A stretch of DNA of 64,000 nt from Propionimicrobium sp. PCR01-08-3. Lineage in GTDB: Bacteria > Actinomycetota > Actinomycetes > Propionibacteriales > Propionibacteriaceae. Below, piece by piece: positions 50,453-59,440 of this stretch; within the stretch, counting starts at the first letter, position 1, and every line of letters starts with the position of its first letter. Both the position numbers and the translations under genes were made by a program. Location of the stretch: contig NZ_CP127390.1 of the NCBI RefSeq assembly GCF_030286045.1, positions 1,488,001 to 1,552,000 on the forward strand. The letters run 5' to 3'. The notes beneath the pieces are model-generated. The model had not been told where the DNA came from and did not search any database. It saw only the letters and a list, made by a program, of their open reading frames with translations.

Positions 50453-51667
50453 CTACTTCACCGCCTCGGGAGCCGGCATGCCGATCTGCTCGCACAGCTC
50501 GACGAACCAGCGCTGGGTGATGTCGAAGGGCTTGTGGCCTGCGATCCTGGCGAAGTCGATCACCGAGAGCAGGTCGCCGTTCTCCTCGTCCATGCCCACC
50601 ACGCCGGAGCGCCCTTGCAGTGCTGCGTCGACGGCCATCACGCAGGTGCGCAGGATCAGTTGGAGGTCTTCCTTGTTGGAGGGAGCCGAACGGCTGAAGT
50701 AACCGGACTTCTGCACCATCGTCTTCTGCGCGCCGATCCGCTTGCTGAACTGTTCGCCGAACCAGGCACCCGGGTTGATCTTGTCGATCTGCACGTGACC
50801 GAAGGCGTCTTTGGGAACCTCCTGGCCCTCGCGTTCCATCTGTTCGACGATCTCGGAGACCCCGGCACCTTCCGACAAGAAGATGTTGACGTTGCCGACC
50901 TCGTCCATGATCTTCGACAGGCGCTCGGCTTCCTCGTCCAGATCGACGGCGACCTCGGGAAGGTAGCAGGCGTGCACGGCCCACGCCTGTTTCGACAAAC
51001 CGATCTCCGGAAGCCACTCCTGCTCGTCCAGCCAAGCCTGGTATCGCTTGGTCGTTTCGGCAGCCAGATAGCCACAGTTGCGGCCCATGATCTCGTGAAT
51101 GATCAGTTCGCGCGGCGCAGCGTTGTGCTCGGCGACCACATTCTTGGCGTAATCGGCGGCTTCGTCGGCGGCCGTCCACGCCCCCAGCGACTGGCGGATC
51201 GGCACGATGTCGTTGTCGATGGTCTTGGGCAGACCGACCACGGTCAGACCGAAATCGTTGTCAGCGAGATATCCGGCCAGATCGGCCGCGGTGGTGTTGG
51301 TGTCGTCGCCACCGATCGTGTGAAGCACGTCGACGCCGTCGGCCACCAGTTGTTTGGCAGCGATCGCGAGCGGGTCATCGCCTTCGGAAACCAGCCCGCG
51401 TTTGACCAGATCGGCCGCGTTGGTGAGTTTCACGCGTGAATTGCCGATGGGGGAGCCGCCGAACTTGTAGAGGCGGTCGGCATGCTCGCGCACCTCGGGA
51501 GTGACGACGATCGAATCGCCGGTCAGCAGACCCTCATAGCCATGCCGGTAGGCGATGATCTCCACCTCCGGGGCAAGTTCGGTATAACGCTTGATGAGGC
51601 CCGCGACCGCCGATGAGAGACAGGGAGCAAAACCACCAGCAGTGAGCAATCCAACCTTGTTGACCAT
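50453..51667 (-). CDS. pfp: Pyrophosphate-dependent 6-phosphofructokinase
   Basis: 404 residues, the length of the characterised Propionibacterium freudenreichii enzyme, which it resembles closely throughout as I recall it (MVNKVGLLTAGGFAPCLSSA, FGGSPIGNSRVKLTN, DGVDVLHTIGGDDTNTTAAD). The GGDD (residues 119-122) marks PPi use in place of the GGDG of ATP enzymes, and PKTIDND (147-153) carries the lysine typical of PPi-dependent forms. It runs reversibly in glycolysis and gluconeogenesis. ATG 51667 is preferred to 51694 because it has a GAAAGG site and starts at the conserved N-terminus. Confidence 0.95.
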   Translation of the reverse strand: MVNKVGLLTAGGFAPCLSSAVAGLIKRYTELAPEVEIIAYRHGYEGLLTGDSIVVTPEVREHADRLYKFGGSPIGNSRVKLTNAADLVKRGLVSEGDDPLAIAAKQLVADGVDVLHTIGGDDTNTTAADLAGYLADNDFGLTVVGLPKTIDNDIVPIRQSLGAWTAADEAADYAKNVVAEHNAAPRELIIHEIMGRNCGYLAAETTKRYQAWLDEQEWLPEIGLSKQAWAVHACYLPEVAVDLDEEAERLSKIMDEVGNVNIFLSEGAGVSEIVEQMEREGQEVPKDAFGHVQIDKINPGAWFGEQFSKRIGAQKTMVQKSGYFSRSAPSNKEDLQLILRTCVMAVDAALQGRSGVVGMDEENGDLLSVIDFARIAGHKPFDITQRWFVELCEQIGMPAPEAVK

Positions 51668-51798
51668 AGTGAGAGAACCTTTCGTCTTGGCCACGCGAAC
51701 ACCACTAGCCTATCGGCGGCAGCCATTGTCAGCGAACGCCATCCATGACAAACTGAGCCTGCATCCAACGACGGAGCAATCTCACCCCAGGAGCCGAC

Positions 51799-52269
51799 AT
51801 GAACGCACCCGACGACGGTGATTTCAAGCGGGTCCGTCGATGGACGAAAAGGCCGCCAGGCACGGGCGGTGCGACCGGGCAGCGGGGATTCAGCGTTTCG
51901 GTGCTGATCTGTTTGTTGATCCCCACCCTGTTGATCTGTATCGGATTAGCCGTCGACGGGGCAGCAAAGGCGGCCGCCGACAGACGTGCCGAGGCATTGG
52001 CGGCGCAGGCGGCCCGTGTCGGCCTGGACGCCGCTGCGCCTGCCTTGGTCTCCGGTTCGACGATCGATGATGCCGGGCAACAGGCCGTCGCGGCAGCGGC
52101 TCAGCTGATCGCTGCCGATTCCGAAATCAGCGGAGCCGCCACGGTGTCACCGGACGGCACTTTGCAGGTGGTCACCTCGACCAGCGTCCCAACCACCTTC
52201 TTGTCGTTGGCCGGCGTGGACGAACTGCCGGGCCACGGGTCAGCGACCGTCGAGCTGCGAATGCGCTGA
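51799..52269 (+). CDS. Orphan TadE/TadG-like membrane-anchored protein
   Basis: 156 residues. A basic front of 30 residues (RRWTKRPPGTGGATGQRGFS) precedes one membrane segment SVLICLLIPTLLICIGLAVDG, then AAKAAADRRAEALAAQAARVGLDAA, the usual pattern after the membrane anchor in TadE/TadG-like pseudopilins. The outside part is Ala/Ser/Thr-rich and ends VPTTFLSLAGVDELPGHGSATVELR. No other tad/flp pilus gene lies nearby. It may be a relic, a stand-alone envelope protein, or part of a system encoded elsewhere. Confidence 0.72.
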   Translation: MNAPDDGDFKRVRRWTKRPPGTGGATGQRGFSVSVLICLLIPTLLICIGLAVDGAAKAAADRRAEALAAQAARVGLDAAAPALVSGSTIDDAGQQAVAAAAQLIAADSEISGAATVSPDGTLQVVTSTSVPTTFLSLAGVDELPGHGSATVELRMR

Positions 52270-52447
52270 ACGGTCACGCAGACCTTCGAGTTCACGCAGC
52301 CGCTTGATCGAAGAATCGATACGCCCTGCCGCCTCATGGACGATCGTTAGCTGAAACACATGTGCCATCCTGGTTCAGAGGCATTGCCGCCGACGAACGC
52401 AACGGCTTCGCCCGGTGGCCCAGAATCAATTCGGAGGGAAGATCCTC

Positions 52448-53365
52448 GTGACTGACATCGTCTCGTTGACGATCGGTTCGGCATCCGGTCCGCTGCTCAT
52501 CGTCCACGGTGGCGCGGGACACCGCTCGAAGGCTCTCGCCACATTCGGCAACGATTTCGAGCACGCCGCCTTGCGTGCGGCGCTCGAAGCCGGATACTCC
52601 GTGCTCTCATCGGGGGGATCCGCCGAGGAATCCGTCATCGCGGCAGTGTGCGAGCTCGAGAACGCTCCCTGCTTCAATGCCGGTCGCGGTGCGGCACTGA
52701 CATCTACCGGAACTGTCGAAATGGACGCCTGCGTGATGACCGGTGACAGCAAGGCAGGAGCGGTCACGGGCGTCCAGAACGTGAAGAACCCGGTTCTCGC
52801 AGCTCAGGCGGTGAAGGACCGGACGCCCCACGTACTCCTCGGCTCACCTAGCTCGGAGCAGCTGGAGCAGTGGGGGATCGCGACGGCAGATCCGTCCTAC
52901 TTCACGGTCGCCGAACGCGTTCAGGAGCTCGCCAACGCTCAGGCCGGCGCGGCGCCCGAAGCCCAACACGGCACGGTCGGCGCGGTGGCACGCGATCGAT
53001 CCGGCCACCTTGCCGCCGCCACCTCGACCGGCGGAATCGTGAACCAGCTGCCCGGACGCATCGGCGACACACCGCTCGTCGGGGCGGGCAACTACGCGAA
53101 CGATCAGACGGTGGCGATCTCATGCACCGGCACCGGCGAATCGTTCGTGCTGGAAGTCGCAGCTCATAGCGTTCATTCGCTCGTGTCGCTGACAGACGCA
53201 TCGGTGCCCGTCGCCGTGGACTCGGTACTGGATCGAGTCTGTGGCCGAGGCGGCATGGGTGGGGCCATCGCCATCCCGAAGACCGGGCCCGGCTACGTGG
53301 CCTACAACAGCGGCGAGATGTACTACGGGACCGCCACCGAGGAGGGTCTGAACACTCATGTCTGA
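52448..53365 (+). CDS. Isoaspartyl peptidase/plant-type L-asparaginase
   Basis: 305 residues from GTG 52448, preceded by GGAGGG at 9 nt. Ntn-hydrolase of the threonine type: PLLIVHGGAGHRSK at the front, CFNAGRGAALTSTGTVEMDA, and the cleavage/nucleophile site AQHGTVGAVARDRSGHLAAATSTGGIVNQLPGRIGD-like region, with the autoproteolysis Thr in HGTVGAV. The precursor should split into alpha and beta chains. It hydrolyses isoaspartyl dipeptides or asparagine. No operon partner is evident. Confidence 0.9.
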   Translation: MTDIVSLTIGSASGPLLIVHGGAGHRSKALATFGNDFEHAALRAALEAGYSVLSSGGSAEESVIAAVCELENAPCFNAGRGAALTSTGTVEMDACVMTGDSKAGAVTGVQNVKNPVLAAQAVKDRTPHVLLGSPSSEQLEQWGIATADPSYFTVAERVQELANAQAGAAPEAQHGTVGAVARDRSGHLAAATSTGGIVNQLPGRIGDTPLVGAGNYANDQTVAISCTGTGESFVLEVAAHSVHSLVSLTDASVPVAVDSVLDRVCGRGGMGGAIAIPKTGPGYVAYNSGEMYYGTATEEGLNTHV

Positions 53366-53562
53366 TCGCGTCCAACGTCGTCCGCTGGCCCCACGCCACC
53401 GCATGAACTCATTCACCGACAATCAAGCAACGGACAAGACTCTCGGCGAAGGGCTGTAGGGCATGGGCTGCAGGCTCTATCGGCAACAGATCGACTGACC
53501 GATCCGCTGGTGAGGCGCTTCATTCGGCTTGCCTGCAAGGTCGTGTGTCCTACACTGGGCGA

Positions 53563-54186
53563 ATGGCTCGGTACTTCGATGTGCATCCTGTCAATCCCCA
53601 ACCACGCGTCCTCCACCAGGTGACCCGTATTTTGCAGGATTCTGGGGTGATCGCGTACGCGACCGATTCGGGTTTCGCGCTCGGGTCGCTGCTCGGCAAC
53701 CATTCGGGTGCCGAACGCATCCGCGAGATCCGCCACCTCGACCAACGCCACGACATGACGGTCGTGGTCAGCGAGTTCGCACAGCTCGGCCGCTACGTTC
53801 AGATGGACAACCGGGTCTTTCGTGCGGTGAAGGCCGCCACCCCCGGACCCTTCACCTTCATTCTGCCGGCCACCCGCGAAGTGCCACGCACCATGCAGCA
53901 TCCCAAGAAGAAGACCATCGGGGTGCGAGTACCGAGCCATACGGCCGTGCTTGCGCTGCTGGATCGGCTGGGCGAACCGCTGGTGTCGTCCACCTTGATT
54001 CTGCCCGGCGAGACGGAGCCGATGACCGATGGCTGGCAGGTCAACGAAGAGATCGGGCATCTGATCGATGCGGTCTATGACTCGGGAGACGCCGGTGTCA
54101 CCCCGACCACGGTTGTCGACCTGACCGGCGATGAGCCCGAGATCAGGCGCCAAGGCGGGGGAGACCCGGAGCTTTTCGTCGCTTAG
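53563..54186 (+). CDS. YrdC/YciO-type (Sua5 superfamily) protein
   Basis: 207 residues from ATG 53563. QVTRILQDSGVIAYATDSGFALGS replaces the usual YPTDTVYGLGC, RHDMTVVVSEFAQLGRYVQMDN and TPGPFTFILPATREVPR follow, and VRVPSHTAVLALLDRLGEPLVSST closes the fold. It is closer to YciO than to the threonylcarbamoyl-AMP synthase TsaC, so the tRNA t6A role is not certain. TACACT lies 7 nt upstream and no ribosome site is seen, so the mRNA may be leaderless. Confidence 0.82.
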   Translation: MARYFDVHPVNPQPRVLHQVTRILQDSGVIAYATDSGFALGSLLGNHSGAERIREIRHLDQRHDMTVVVSEFAQLGRYVQMDNRVFRAVKAATPGPFTFILPATREVPRTMQHPKKKTIGVRVPSHTAVLALLDRLGEPLVSSTLILPGETEPMTDGWQVNEEIGHLIDAVYDSGDAGVTPTTVVDLTGDEPEIRRQGGGDPELFVA

Positions 54187-54271
54187 GGCGTGACGAAGAA
54201 TGGGCGTGCCACGCAACGGTTATTCTGCCGACGGCGCGCCAATGACCTTGTCCCGATATTTCGCCCGGGCT

Positions 54272-55081
54272 TCAGCCGGCCTGGGAGCGACGCACAGGTC
54301 GGGTTGTTTCCGCGACGGCACCCACGAACCAGCCCTCAGAAGCCACGTCGGTCTCGACGACGTCGCCCACCACGACGGTGATGTTATCGAGGCTGTGCGG
54401 CCAGCACAGATCAACCAAAACGTCGGCCGCCTTCGACGGGTCGTATTTCTCGGCCAGCTGCTCAGCGATGACCTCGGCCGGTAGGTAGCCGGTCAGCCCG
54501 TCGGTGGCTATCAGCCACCGATCGCCTGCGCGCAGGTCGACAGGCGTCACCCGCGCGTATTCGGGGTCGCGCAGCGCTCCGGACAGCGAATGCATCAACA
54601 TGTTACGCATCGGATGGGTAGAGACCTCTGCGGGATCGAGCATGCCTTCGTCCATCAGCATCTGTACCCAGGACTGGTCGACCGTCATCTGCTCGAAGAC
54701 GCCGTCACGCAACCGGAACGCGCGCGAGTCACCCACGTGCACCAGATATCCGACGTCGCCGGCCATGACCAGCCCGGTCATCGTGGTTGCCATGCCCCGC
54801 ACGCTGGGATAGTCGCGTCCGGTTTGCGCCAGCATGGCGTTTGCCCGGACGACCTGTTCCTGTACCGAATTCGCATCGGGTTCGGTCATCTCGCCCAGAC
54901 CGGCCACCATGGATTTCACCGCGAGCCCGGACGCCAAATGCCCCGCCGGCGCCCCGCCGACGCCGTCGGCAACCAGCATCAGCCGGCCGCTCGCATAGCC
55001 CGAATCTTGATTCTCGCTGCGCCTGGGACCGATATCGGAGCGCGCACCAGGCAACAATCGATAGGCCGCCGGTGAATGCAC
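54272..55081 (-). CDS. PP2C-family serine/threonine phosphatase
   Basis: 269 residues from GTG 55081; TTG 55171 is an alternative start but has no ribosome site. Metal-dependent phosphatase core: ARSDIGPRRSENQDSGY, LMLVADGVGGAPAGHLAS, VHVGDSRAFRLRDG, DQSWVQMLMDEGML, WLIATDGLTGYL and SLDNITVVVGD, with all expected aspartates. It should reverse Hanks-type kinase phosphorylation. It lies just after the rhomboid gene on the same strand, though the two are not clearly linked in function. Confidence 0.88.
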   Translation of the reverse strand: MHSPAAYRLLPGARSDIGPRRSENQDSGYASGRLMLVADGVGGAPAGHLASGLAVKSMVAGLGEMTEPDANSVQEQVVRANAMLAQTGRDYPSVRGMATTMTGLVMAGDVGYLVHVGDSRAFRLRDGVFEQMTVDQSWVQMLMDEGMLDPAEVSTHPMRNMLMHSLSGALRDPEYARVTPVDLRAGDRWLIATDGLTGYLPAEVIAEQLAEKYDPSKAADVLVDLCWPHSLDNITVVVGDVVETDVASEGWFVGAVAETTRPVRRSQAG

Positions 55082-55174
55082 CTTTTGACGATATCCGCTA
55101 CGAGGTGGTCCAACGCAAATCCTAAGGTTGAGACTCGAGACTTTTCCGGACGCCCGGCCTCGAGCGTCCAAACC

Positions 55175-56167
55175 TCACACGGTCGCGTATTTCGCCACGT
55201 TCACACCGATCAGCAGAACCGTGACGCCGGCCAGTCCGAGCCAGACGAAACGACCGCCGTCTCGGCGAGGCCTGCGAATATCCCTGATGATGACGGCCGT
55301 CGCGGCTGCCCCGGCAATGAAGCCACCGATATGGGCCGCCCAGCCGATGCCCGGCACCAGCACCGCGATCACCAGGTTGAGCGCCAGCAGTGCGAGCATC
55401 GGCGTCAGCGACTGTTTCATCGCCCATGCGAATACCAGATACGCCCCGAACAGCCCGAAAACGGCGCCGGACGCACCCAGGGCGGCTGTATTCCAGTTGG
55501 ATCCCTGGCCGGCGCCATCAGGCGGGGAGGCGAGCACGACGAACAAGGTGCTGCCGCCCAGCGCGGAGATCAGGTAGACGGCCAGGAATCTCCCCGTCTT
55601 CAGCATCGGTTCGAGGTAGCGGCCCATCAGCCACAGCGTCAGCATATTGAAGCCGATGTGGGTCAGCGAGCGAGGAGCATGCACGAAAGCCGAGGTGATG
55701 AACCGCCAGGGCTCGACGGCAGCGACCGAGGGAACCAGCATCATCGCGCTGGTGATCATCGGCACGATGTTCTGCAGAACCCACAACACGACGCAGACCA
55801 CGATCAATGTGGTGGTGACCGGGGTCCGGCCGCGACCTCCCGGGAAGTAGCTCGCCGGGGTGCCGCCGGCTGCCGGACGATTGAACCACCGGTCCGCCGA
55901 CTGCTTACGCTCACGACCCGCAGACGCCTGAGCTCCACTCGGCGAATGCCCGGCCCCGTTCGTCCAATAGCCTGCGTTGCCCGCCCCTGTCGACCAATTG
56001 CCGCCGGACCAGTTGCTGCCGCCGGAATCACCAACGGGAGGCAGGACCGGACCAGATGCGGTGGGGGGAGGAGTCGGCTGATCGGGTGCATCCGCGTCGG
56101 GCTGCTCGAACTCCGGGGGAATGAAGTCGGGCCATTCGTGATCGGAGTCGTCCTGTTTGCCTGCCAT
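55175..56167 (-). CDS. Rhomboid-family intramembrane serine protease
   Basis: 330 residues from ATG 56167. A long cytoplasmic front (about 115 residues, Pro/Gly/Asn/Trp-rich with SGGNWS and NAGYWTNGAG) precedes about seven membrane segments. The catalytic serine is in AALGASGAVFGLFGAY and the histidine in IGWAAHIGGFIAGA; ITSAFVHAPRSLTHIGFNMLTLWLMGRYLE is the usual L1/TM2 region with His and Asn. Substrates are unknown. The front region is unusual but such extensions occur in actinobacterial rhomboids. Confidence 0.9.
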   Translation of the reverse strand: MAGKQDDSDHEWPDFIPPEFEQPDADAPDQPTPPPTASGPVLPPVGDSGGSNWSGGNWSTGAGNAGYWTNGAGHSPSGAQASAGRERKQSADRWFNRPAAGGTPASYFPGGRGRTPVTTTLIVVCVVLWVLQNIVPMITSAMMLVPSVAAVEPWRFITSAFVHAPRSLTHIGFNMLTLWLMGRYLEPMLKTGRFLAVYLISALGGSTLFVVLASPPDGAGQGSNWNTAALGASGAVFGLFGAYLVFAWAMKQSLTPMLALLALNLVIAVLVPGIGWAAHIGGFIAGAAATAVIIRDIRRPRRDGGRFVWLGLAGVTVLLIGVNVAKYATV

Positions 56168-56190
56168 CAAGCCAGTTTAGGACGCTCCGA

Positions 56191-57702
56191 CTAGCCGGCC
56201 CCCAATTGATGGGTCTGCTGATAGCCGGTGTCTTTGTCGGTGATCGTCACCGAGACGATGCCATGCTGGTCGAGCCGATACAGTTCCTCGATCAGGTGGC
56301 CTTCACCGGTGCGGCGTATCTCCACCTCGCCTGCGCCCGGCAACGACTTCTGCAGACGCGAGTCGAAGGGGAAGACCACATCGCCGTACGGAACGATGTC
56401 TCCTTCGGGTTGCCCGGCCGCCGAGAGTCCCGCATATTCCACGAAGCGATACCAGCCGAGGTTGTGCGCGGCCCGATAGGTTCGCTGCACCAGCACATCG
56501 GAGCCTGCCATCATGGCCTGGTTGCGGTCGAAGATCGAATCGAACTGCAACCGCAGGCCGCCTTCTGCTTCCCGGAAGACCCCGAAACCTCGTGAAAGGC
56601 GGTCGGACAAGGTGTATCCCGATTCCGGGTCCGAGGCGATGGCCAGTCCGATCGCGGTGGAGGCGGCAGGGTAGGGGGAGCGATAGACCCGGCGTCCGAA
56701 GCTTTCTTTCAGCATTCTCGGCACCAGCGGCAGTGAACTCGCCCCGCCCACCAGGTAGAGCCCGGCGAGCGTCGACAGGTCGGGGGTACCGGCGTCCAGC
56801 CCCTCCACCAGCGGATCCATCGCCTGAATCGACTGCTCGACCAAAGACGTGCACGCCTGGTAGTAGTCGGGCACCGGCACGATCACGGTTTGATCGCGAA
56901 CGTCGAGGACGATCCGACGCGATTGCGGCGCCAGTTGCTCCTTGCCGAGCTGGGCATCGCCCAGCAGCCGGAAATAGTCGTCCACGCCGAGTTCGTCGGG
57001 GGTGACGCCCGCCCGCTCGCAGGCCAGGTCGGCCAGCACGATGTCGAAATCGTCGCCGCCGAGCCGGTTGATTCCGACCGATCCGAGAACAGCGTGACTG
57101 CGATCATGGATGGCCACCAAGGAGGCGTCGAAGGTGCCGCCGCCCAGATCGTAGACGACCAGCCTGCTGCGCCGCGCACTGGGAGTGCTGGCCAGCCGGT
57201 GGGTGTATTCGAATCCGGCCGCCGAGGGCTCGTTCAGCATGGCGGTCACCGGAAATCCTGCCTGCCGGAAGGCCTCCAAAGTAAGAAATCGTTGGGCGCT
57301 GTTGGCATGTGCGGGTACCGCTATCACCACGCTGCTGATCGGATCGGCGTCCAGCAGCCGTGCGATGGTGGACGACGTCTCCAGTTCGGTCCGCAGCTGA
57401 CTGAGGAAGCCGCCCAGTGCGTCCACGAGCTTGATCTGGTGACCGGCGATGGTGACCTCGGTGGCCGCACTCACACTGGTCGAAGCGAGCTCTCGCTTGA
57501 TCGAGCGAAGCACGGGTTTTCCTGCGGCCTGCAAGACGCCGGCGGTAAAACCGAAGCATGGCCCGTCGTCCCACCCGATCAACGAGGGCCAGAACTCATG
57601 GGCATCTCCCTCGTGATCGGTGAAAGCGACCACCGGATAGTTGCCGCGATCGGCATACGCAACCACGGTGCGGGTAGTACCAAAATCGATGCCCAACTGC
57701 AT
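56191..57702 (-). CDS. Hsp70-like ATPase without a standard substrate-binding domain
   Basis: 503 residues from ATG 57702 (MQLGIDFGTTRTVVAYADRG). The ATPase domain is clear: phosphate-1 loop as above, connecting motif MLNEPSAAGFEYTH, VVYDLGGGTFDASLVAIHD and GLYLVGGASSLPLVPRML. After about residue 350 it departs from DnaK: the tail is a beta-rich segment without the DnaK substrate pocket or lid and ends YRLDQHGIVSVTITDKD. No GrpE or DnaJ gene is adjacent. It is 23 bp upstream of the rhomboid gene on the same strand, so the two are probably cotranscribed. Confidence 0.85.
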   Translation of the reverse strand: MQLGIDFGTTRTVVAYADRGNYPVVAFTDHEGDAHEFWPSLIGWDDGPCFGFTAGVLQAAGKPVLRSIKRELASTSVSAATEVTIAGHQIKLVDALGGFLSQLRTELETSSTIARLLDADPISSVVIAVPAHANSAQRFLTLEAFRQAGFPVTAMLNEPSAAGFEYTHRLASTPSARRSRLVVYDLGGGTFDASLVAIHDRSHAVLGSVGINRLGGDDFDIVLADLACERAGVTPDELGVDDYFRLLGDAQLGKEQLAPQSRRIVLDVRDQTVIVPVPDYYQACTSLVEQSIQAMDPLVEGLDAGTPDLSTLAGLYLVGGASSLPLVPRMLKESFGRRVYRSPYPAASTAIGLAIASDPESGYTLSDRLSRGFGVFREAEGGLRLQFDSIFDRNQAMMAGSDVLVQRTYRAAHNLGWYRFVEYAGLSAAGQPEGDIVPYGDVVFPFDSRLQKSLPGAGEVEIRRTGEGHLIEELYRLDQHGIVSVTITDKDTGYQQTHQLGAG

Positions 57703-57734
57703 ATCGGAAAGCCTAACGTCTGGGCAGATGCCGG

Positions 57735-57772
57735 CGGGTGGGGCCACGCCCCTCAGGACGCGACCCCACCCG
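57735..57772 (-). terminator. Hairpin after the methylmalonyl-CoA decarboxylase operon
   Basis: CGGGTGGGG (57735-57743) pairs perfectly with CCCCACCCG (57764-57772), a 9-bp stem with a 20-nt loop between the mmdB stop and the Hsp70-like start. No T-run follows, so it may be a weak terminator or a leader structure. Confidence 0.4.
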
Positions 57773-57804
57773 CTCGGTAGATGTGCTTTGCCGGTTGTCG
57801 GCCG

Positions 57805-58938
57805 CTAGACGGCGCCTGCCATCAGGGCCAGCACCACACCACCGGCCATCGCCGAGGCAACCTGGCCGGCAGCATTCGCACCCATGGCGTGCATGAGGAC
57901 GAAGTTGTTGTCGTCTTCGCGGCTGACTTCCCTCTGCACCACGCGAGCAGCCATCGGGAACGCGGAGATGCCTGCGGCACCGATCAGCGGGTTGAAACCC
58001 TTGCGGCTGAACAGGTTCATGATCTTGCCGAACACCACACCGGTCGCGGTGTCGAGGACGAAGGCCAGCAGGCCGAGCACCAGGATGAACAGCGTCTGCG
58101 GCTTGATGAAGTTGTCGCCAACCATCGTCGAACCGATCGCGAGCCCCAAGAACAAGGTCACGATATTGTTCAACTCATTCTGTGCAGCACCCGACAGGCG
58201 CTCCACGACCTTCGACTCGCGCATCAGATTGCCGAGCATCAACGTGCCGATCAGCGGCAGTGCAAAAGGCACCAACAGGCCGACGATGATGGTCACCACG
58301 ATCGGGAAGATGATGCGGGTGCGCTGGCTGATCTCCCTGGAGGAGTACTCCATGCGAATGGAGCGTTCCTTCTTGGTGGTGAGCAAACGCATCACCGGCG
58401 GCATGATGATCGGCACCAGCGACATATAGCTATATGCCGCCACCGTGATCGGGCCCAGCAGGTGCGGCGCCAATTCGGCGGACACGTAGATCGAGGTCGG
58501 GCCGTCGATGGCACCGATGATGCCGATGGAGGCAGCCTCGTTGCGGTCGAAGCCGAGCAGCAACGCCAGGATCAAGGTCAGGAAGATACCGAATTGCCCG
58601 GCAGCACCCAGCAGCACCATCTTCGGGTTCTCCAGCAGCGGGCCGAAGTCTGTCATCGCACCGATGCCGATGAAGATCAGCAGCGGAAACAGCTCGTTCT
58701 GGACGCCTACGTTGTAGAGCACCTGCAGCATGCCCGGCTCGTCGGCTGTGCCCACCATCATCGAGATGGGCATGTTCGCCAAGATACAGCCGGCACCGAT
58801 CGGCAGCAGAAGCAAGGGTTCGTATTCCTTGGCGATGGCCAACCAGATCAGCAGAGCGCCGACCACGATCATCACCACACCTTGCCAATGCAGGTTCTCG
58901 AACCCGGTCAGCAGATTTTGGATAGTGGATGCGTCCAT
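57805..58938 (-). CDS. mmdB: Na+-translocating decarboxylase beta subunit (methylmalonyl-CoA decarboxylase type)
   Basis: 377 residues, all membrane helices. This is the OadB/MmdB/GcdB family that decarboxylates carboxybiotin and pumps Na+ out. Motifs such as MIVVGALLIWLAIAKEYEPLLLLPIGAG, GIGAMTDFGPLLENPKMVLLGAAGQFGIF, GIIGAIDGPTSIYVSAELAPHL and GFNPLIGAAGISAFPMAARVVQ are characteristic, with the aspartate in FGPLL/DGPTS regions used for ion coupling. It is the last gene of the mmdA-D-C-B operon. The transport role means the complex is probably a membrane pump rather than the soluble transcarboxylase of propionibacteria. Confidence 0.95.
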   Translation of the reverse strand: MDASTIQNLLTGFENLHWQGVVMIVVGALLIWLAIAKEYEPLLLLPIGAGCILANMPISMMVGTADEPGMLQVLYNVGVQNELFPLLIFIGIGAMTDFGPLLENPKMVLLGAAGQFGIFLTLILALLLGFDRNEAASIGIIGAIDGPTSIYVSAELAPHLLGPITVAAYSYMSLVPIIMPPVMRLLTTKKERSIRMEYSSREISQRTRIIFPIVVTIIVGLLVPFALPLIGTLMLGNLMRESKVVERLSGAAQNELNNIVTLFLGLAIGSTMVGDNFIKPQTLFILVLGLLAFVLDTATGVVFGKIMNLFSRKGFNPLIGAAGISAFPMAARVVQREVSREDDNNFVLMHAMGANAAGQVASAMAGGVVLALMAGAV

Positions 58939-58939
58939 C

Positions 58940-59440
58940 TCAGCCCTCTGCGAACCGCAGCAGCACCTGGCCGTACTTCACCTGGGCGCCCTGCTCCACA
59001 TCGACCGACCCGACTACGCCATCTTGGCTGGCGTGCAGCTCGTTCTTCATCTTCATCGCCTCCAGCACCATGACCACGTCACCCTTGCTGACGGCATCAC
59101 CCGGGGCCACCTTGATCTGATCGATCACGCCGGGCATCGGCGCACTCATCGAGTGGGCGAGGGCAGCTCCGCCGGCAACGGCCGGAGACGGAGTCCTGGG
59201 CTTCGCCGAACGCATCTCCGCGGGCACCTTGGGCGCCCTCGGAATGCCGGTCGCTGCGGCAGCAACCCTGGCCTCGATCTGGGGAGTGATGGCGGCCTGA
59301 GCCGCATCCTCTTGCGAATCGAGAGTCACATCGACGCTCTGACCATCAATGGTGACGGCGAATTCAGTGGCCGACAGATCCTCGACTTCGATCTCGTATT
59401 GATTGTTATTGACTGTGAGTTCGTAGCGACGCACTGTCAT
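58940..59440 (-). CDS. mmdC: Biotin carboxyl carrier protein subunit
   Basis: 166 residues. A front domain with RRYELTVNNNQYEIEVEDL, a Pro/Ala linker (residues 55-95) and a C-terminal biotinyl domain: SAPMPGVIDQIKVAPGDAVSKGD and the biotinylated Lys130 in VLEAMKMKNE. It ferries carboxyl groups from the carboxyltransferase to the beta subunit. Its ATG overlaps the mmdD stop by 4 bp and the mmdB start is 1 bp further on. It resembles the 1.3S transcarboxylase subunit in shape. Confidence 0.95.
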   Translation of the reverse strand: MTVRRYELTVNNNQYEIEVEDLSATEFAVTIDGQSVDVTLDSQEDAAQAAITPQIEARVAAAATGIPRAPKVPAEMRSAKPRTPSPAVAGGAALAHSMSAPMPGVIDQIKVAPGDAVSKGDVVMVLEAMKMKNELHASQDGVVGSVDVEQGAQVKYGQVLLRFAEG

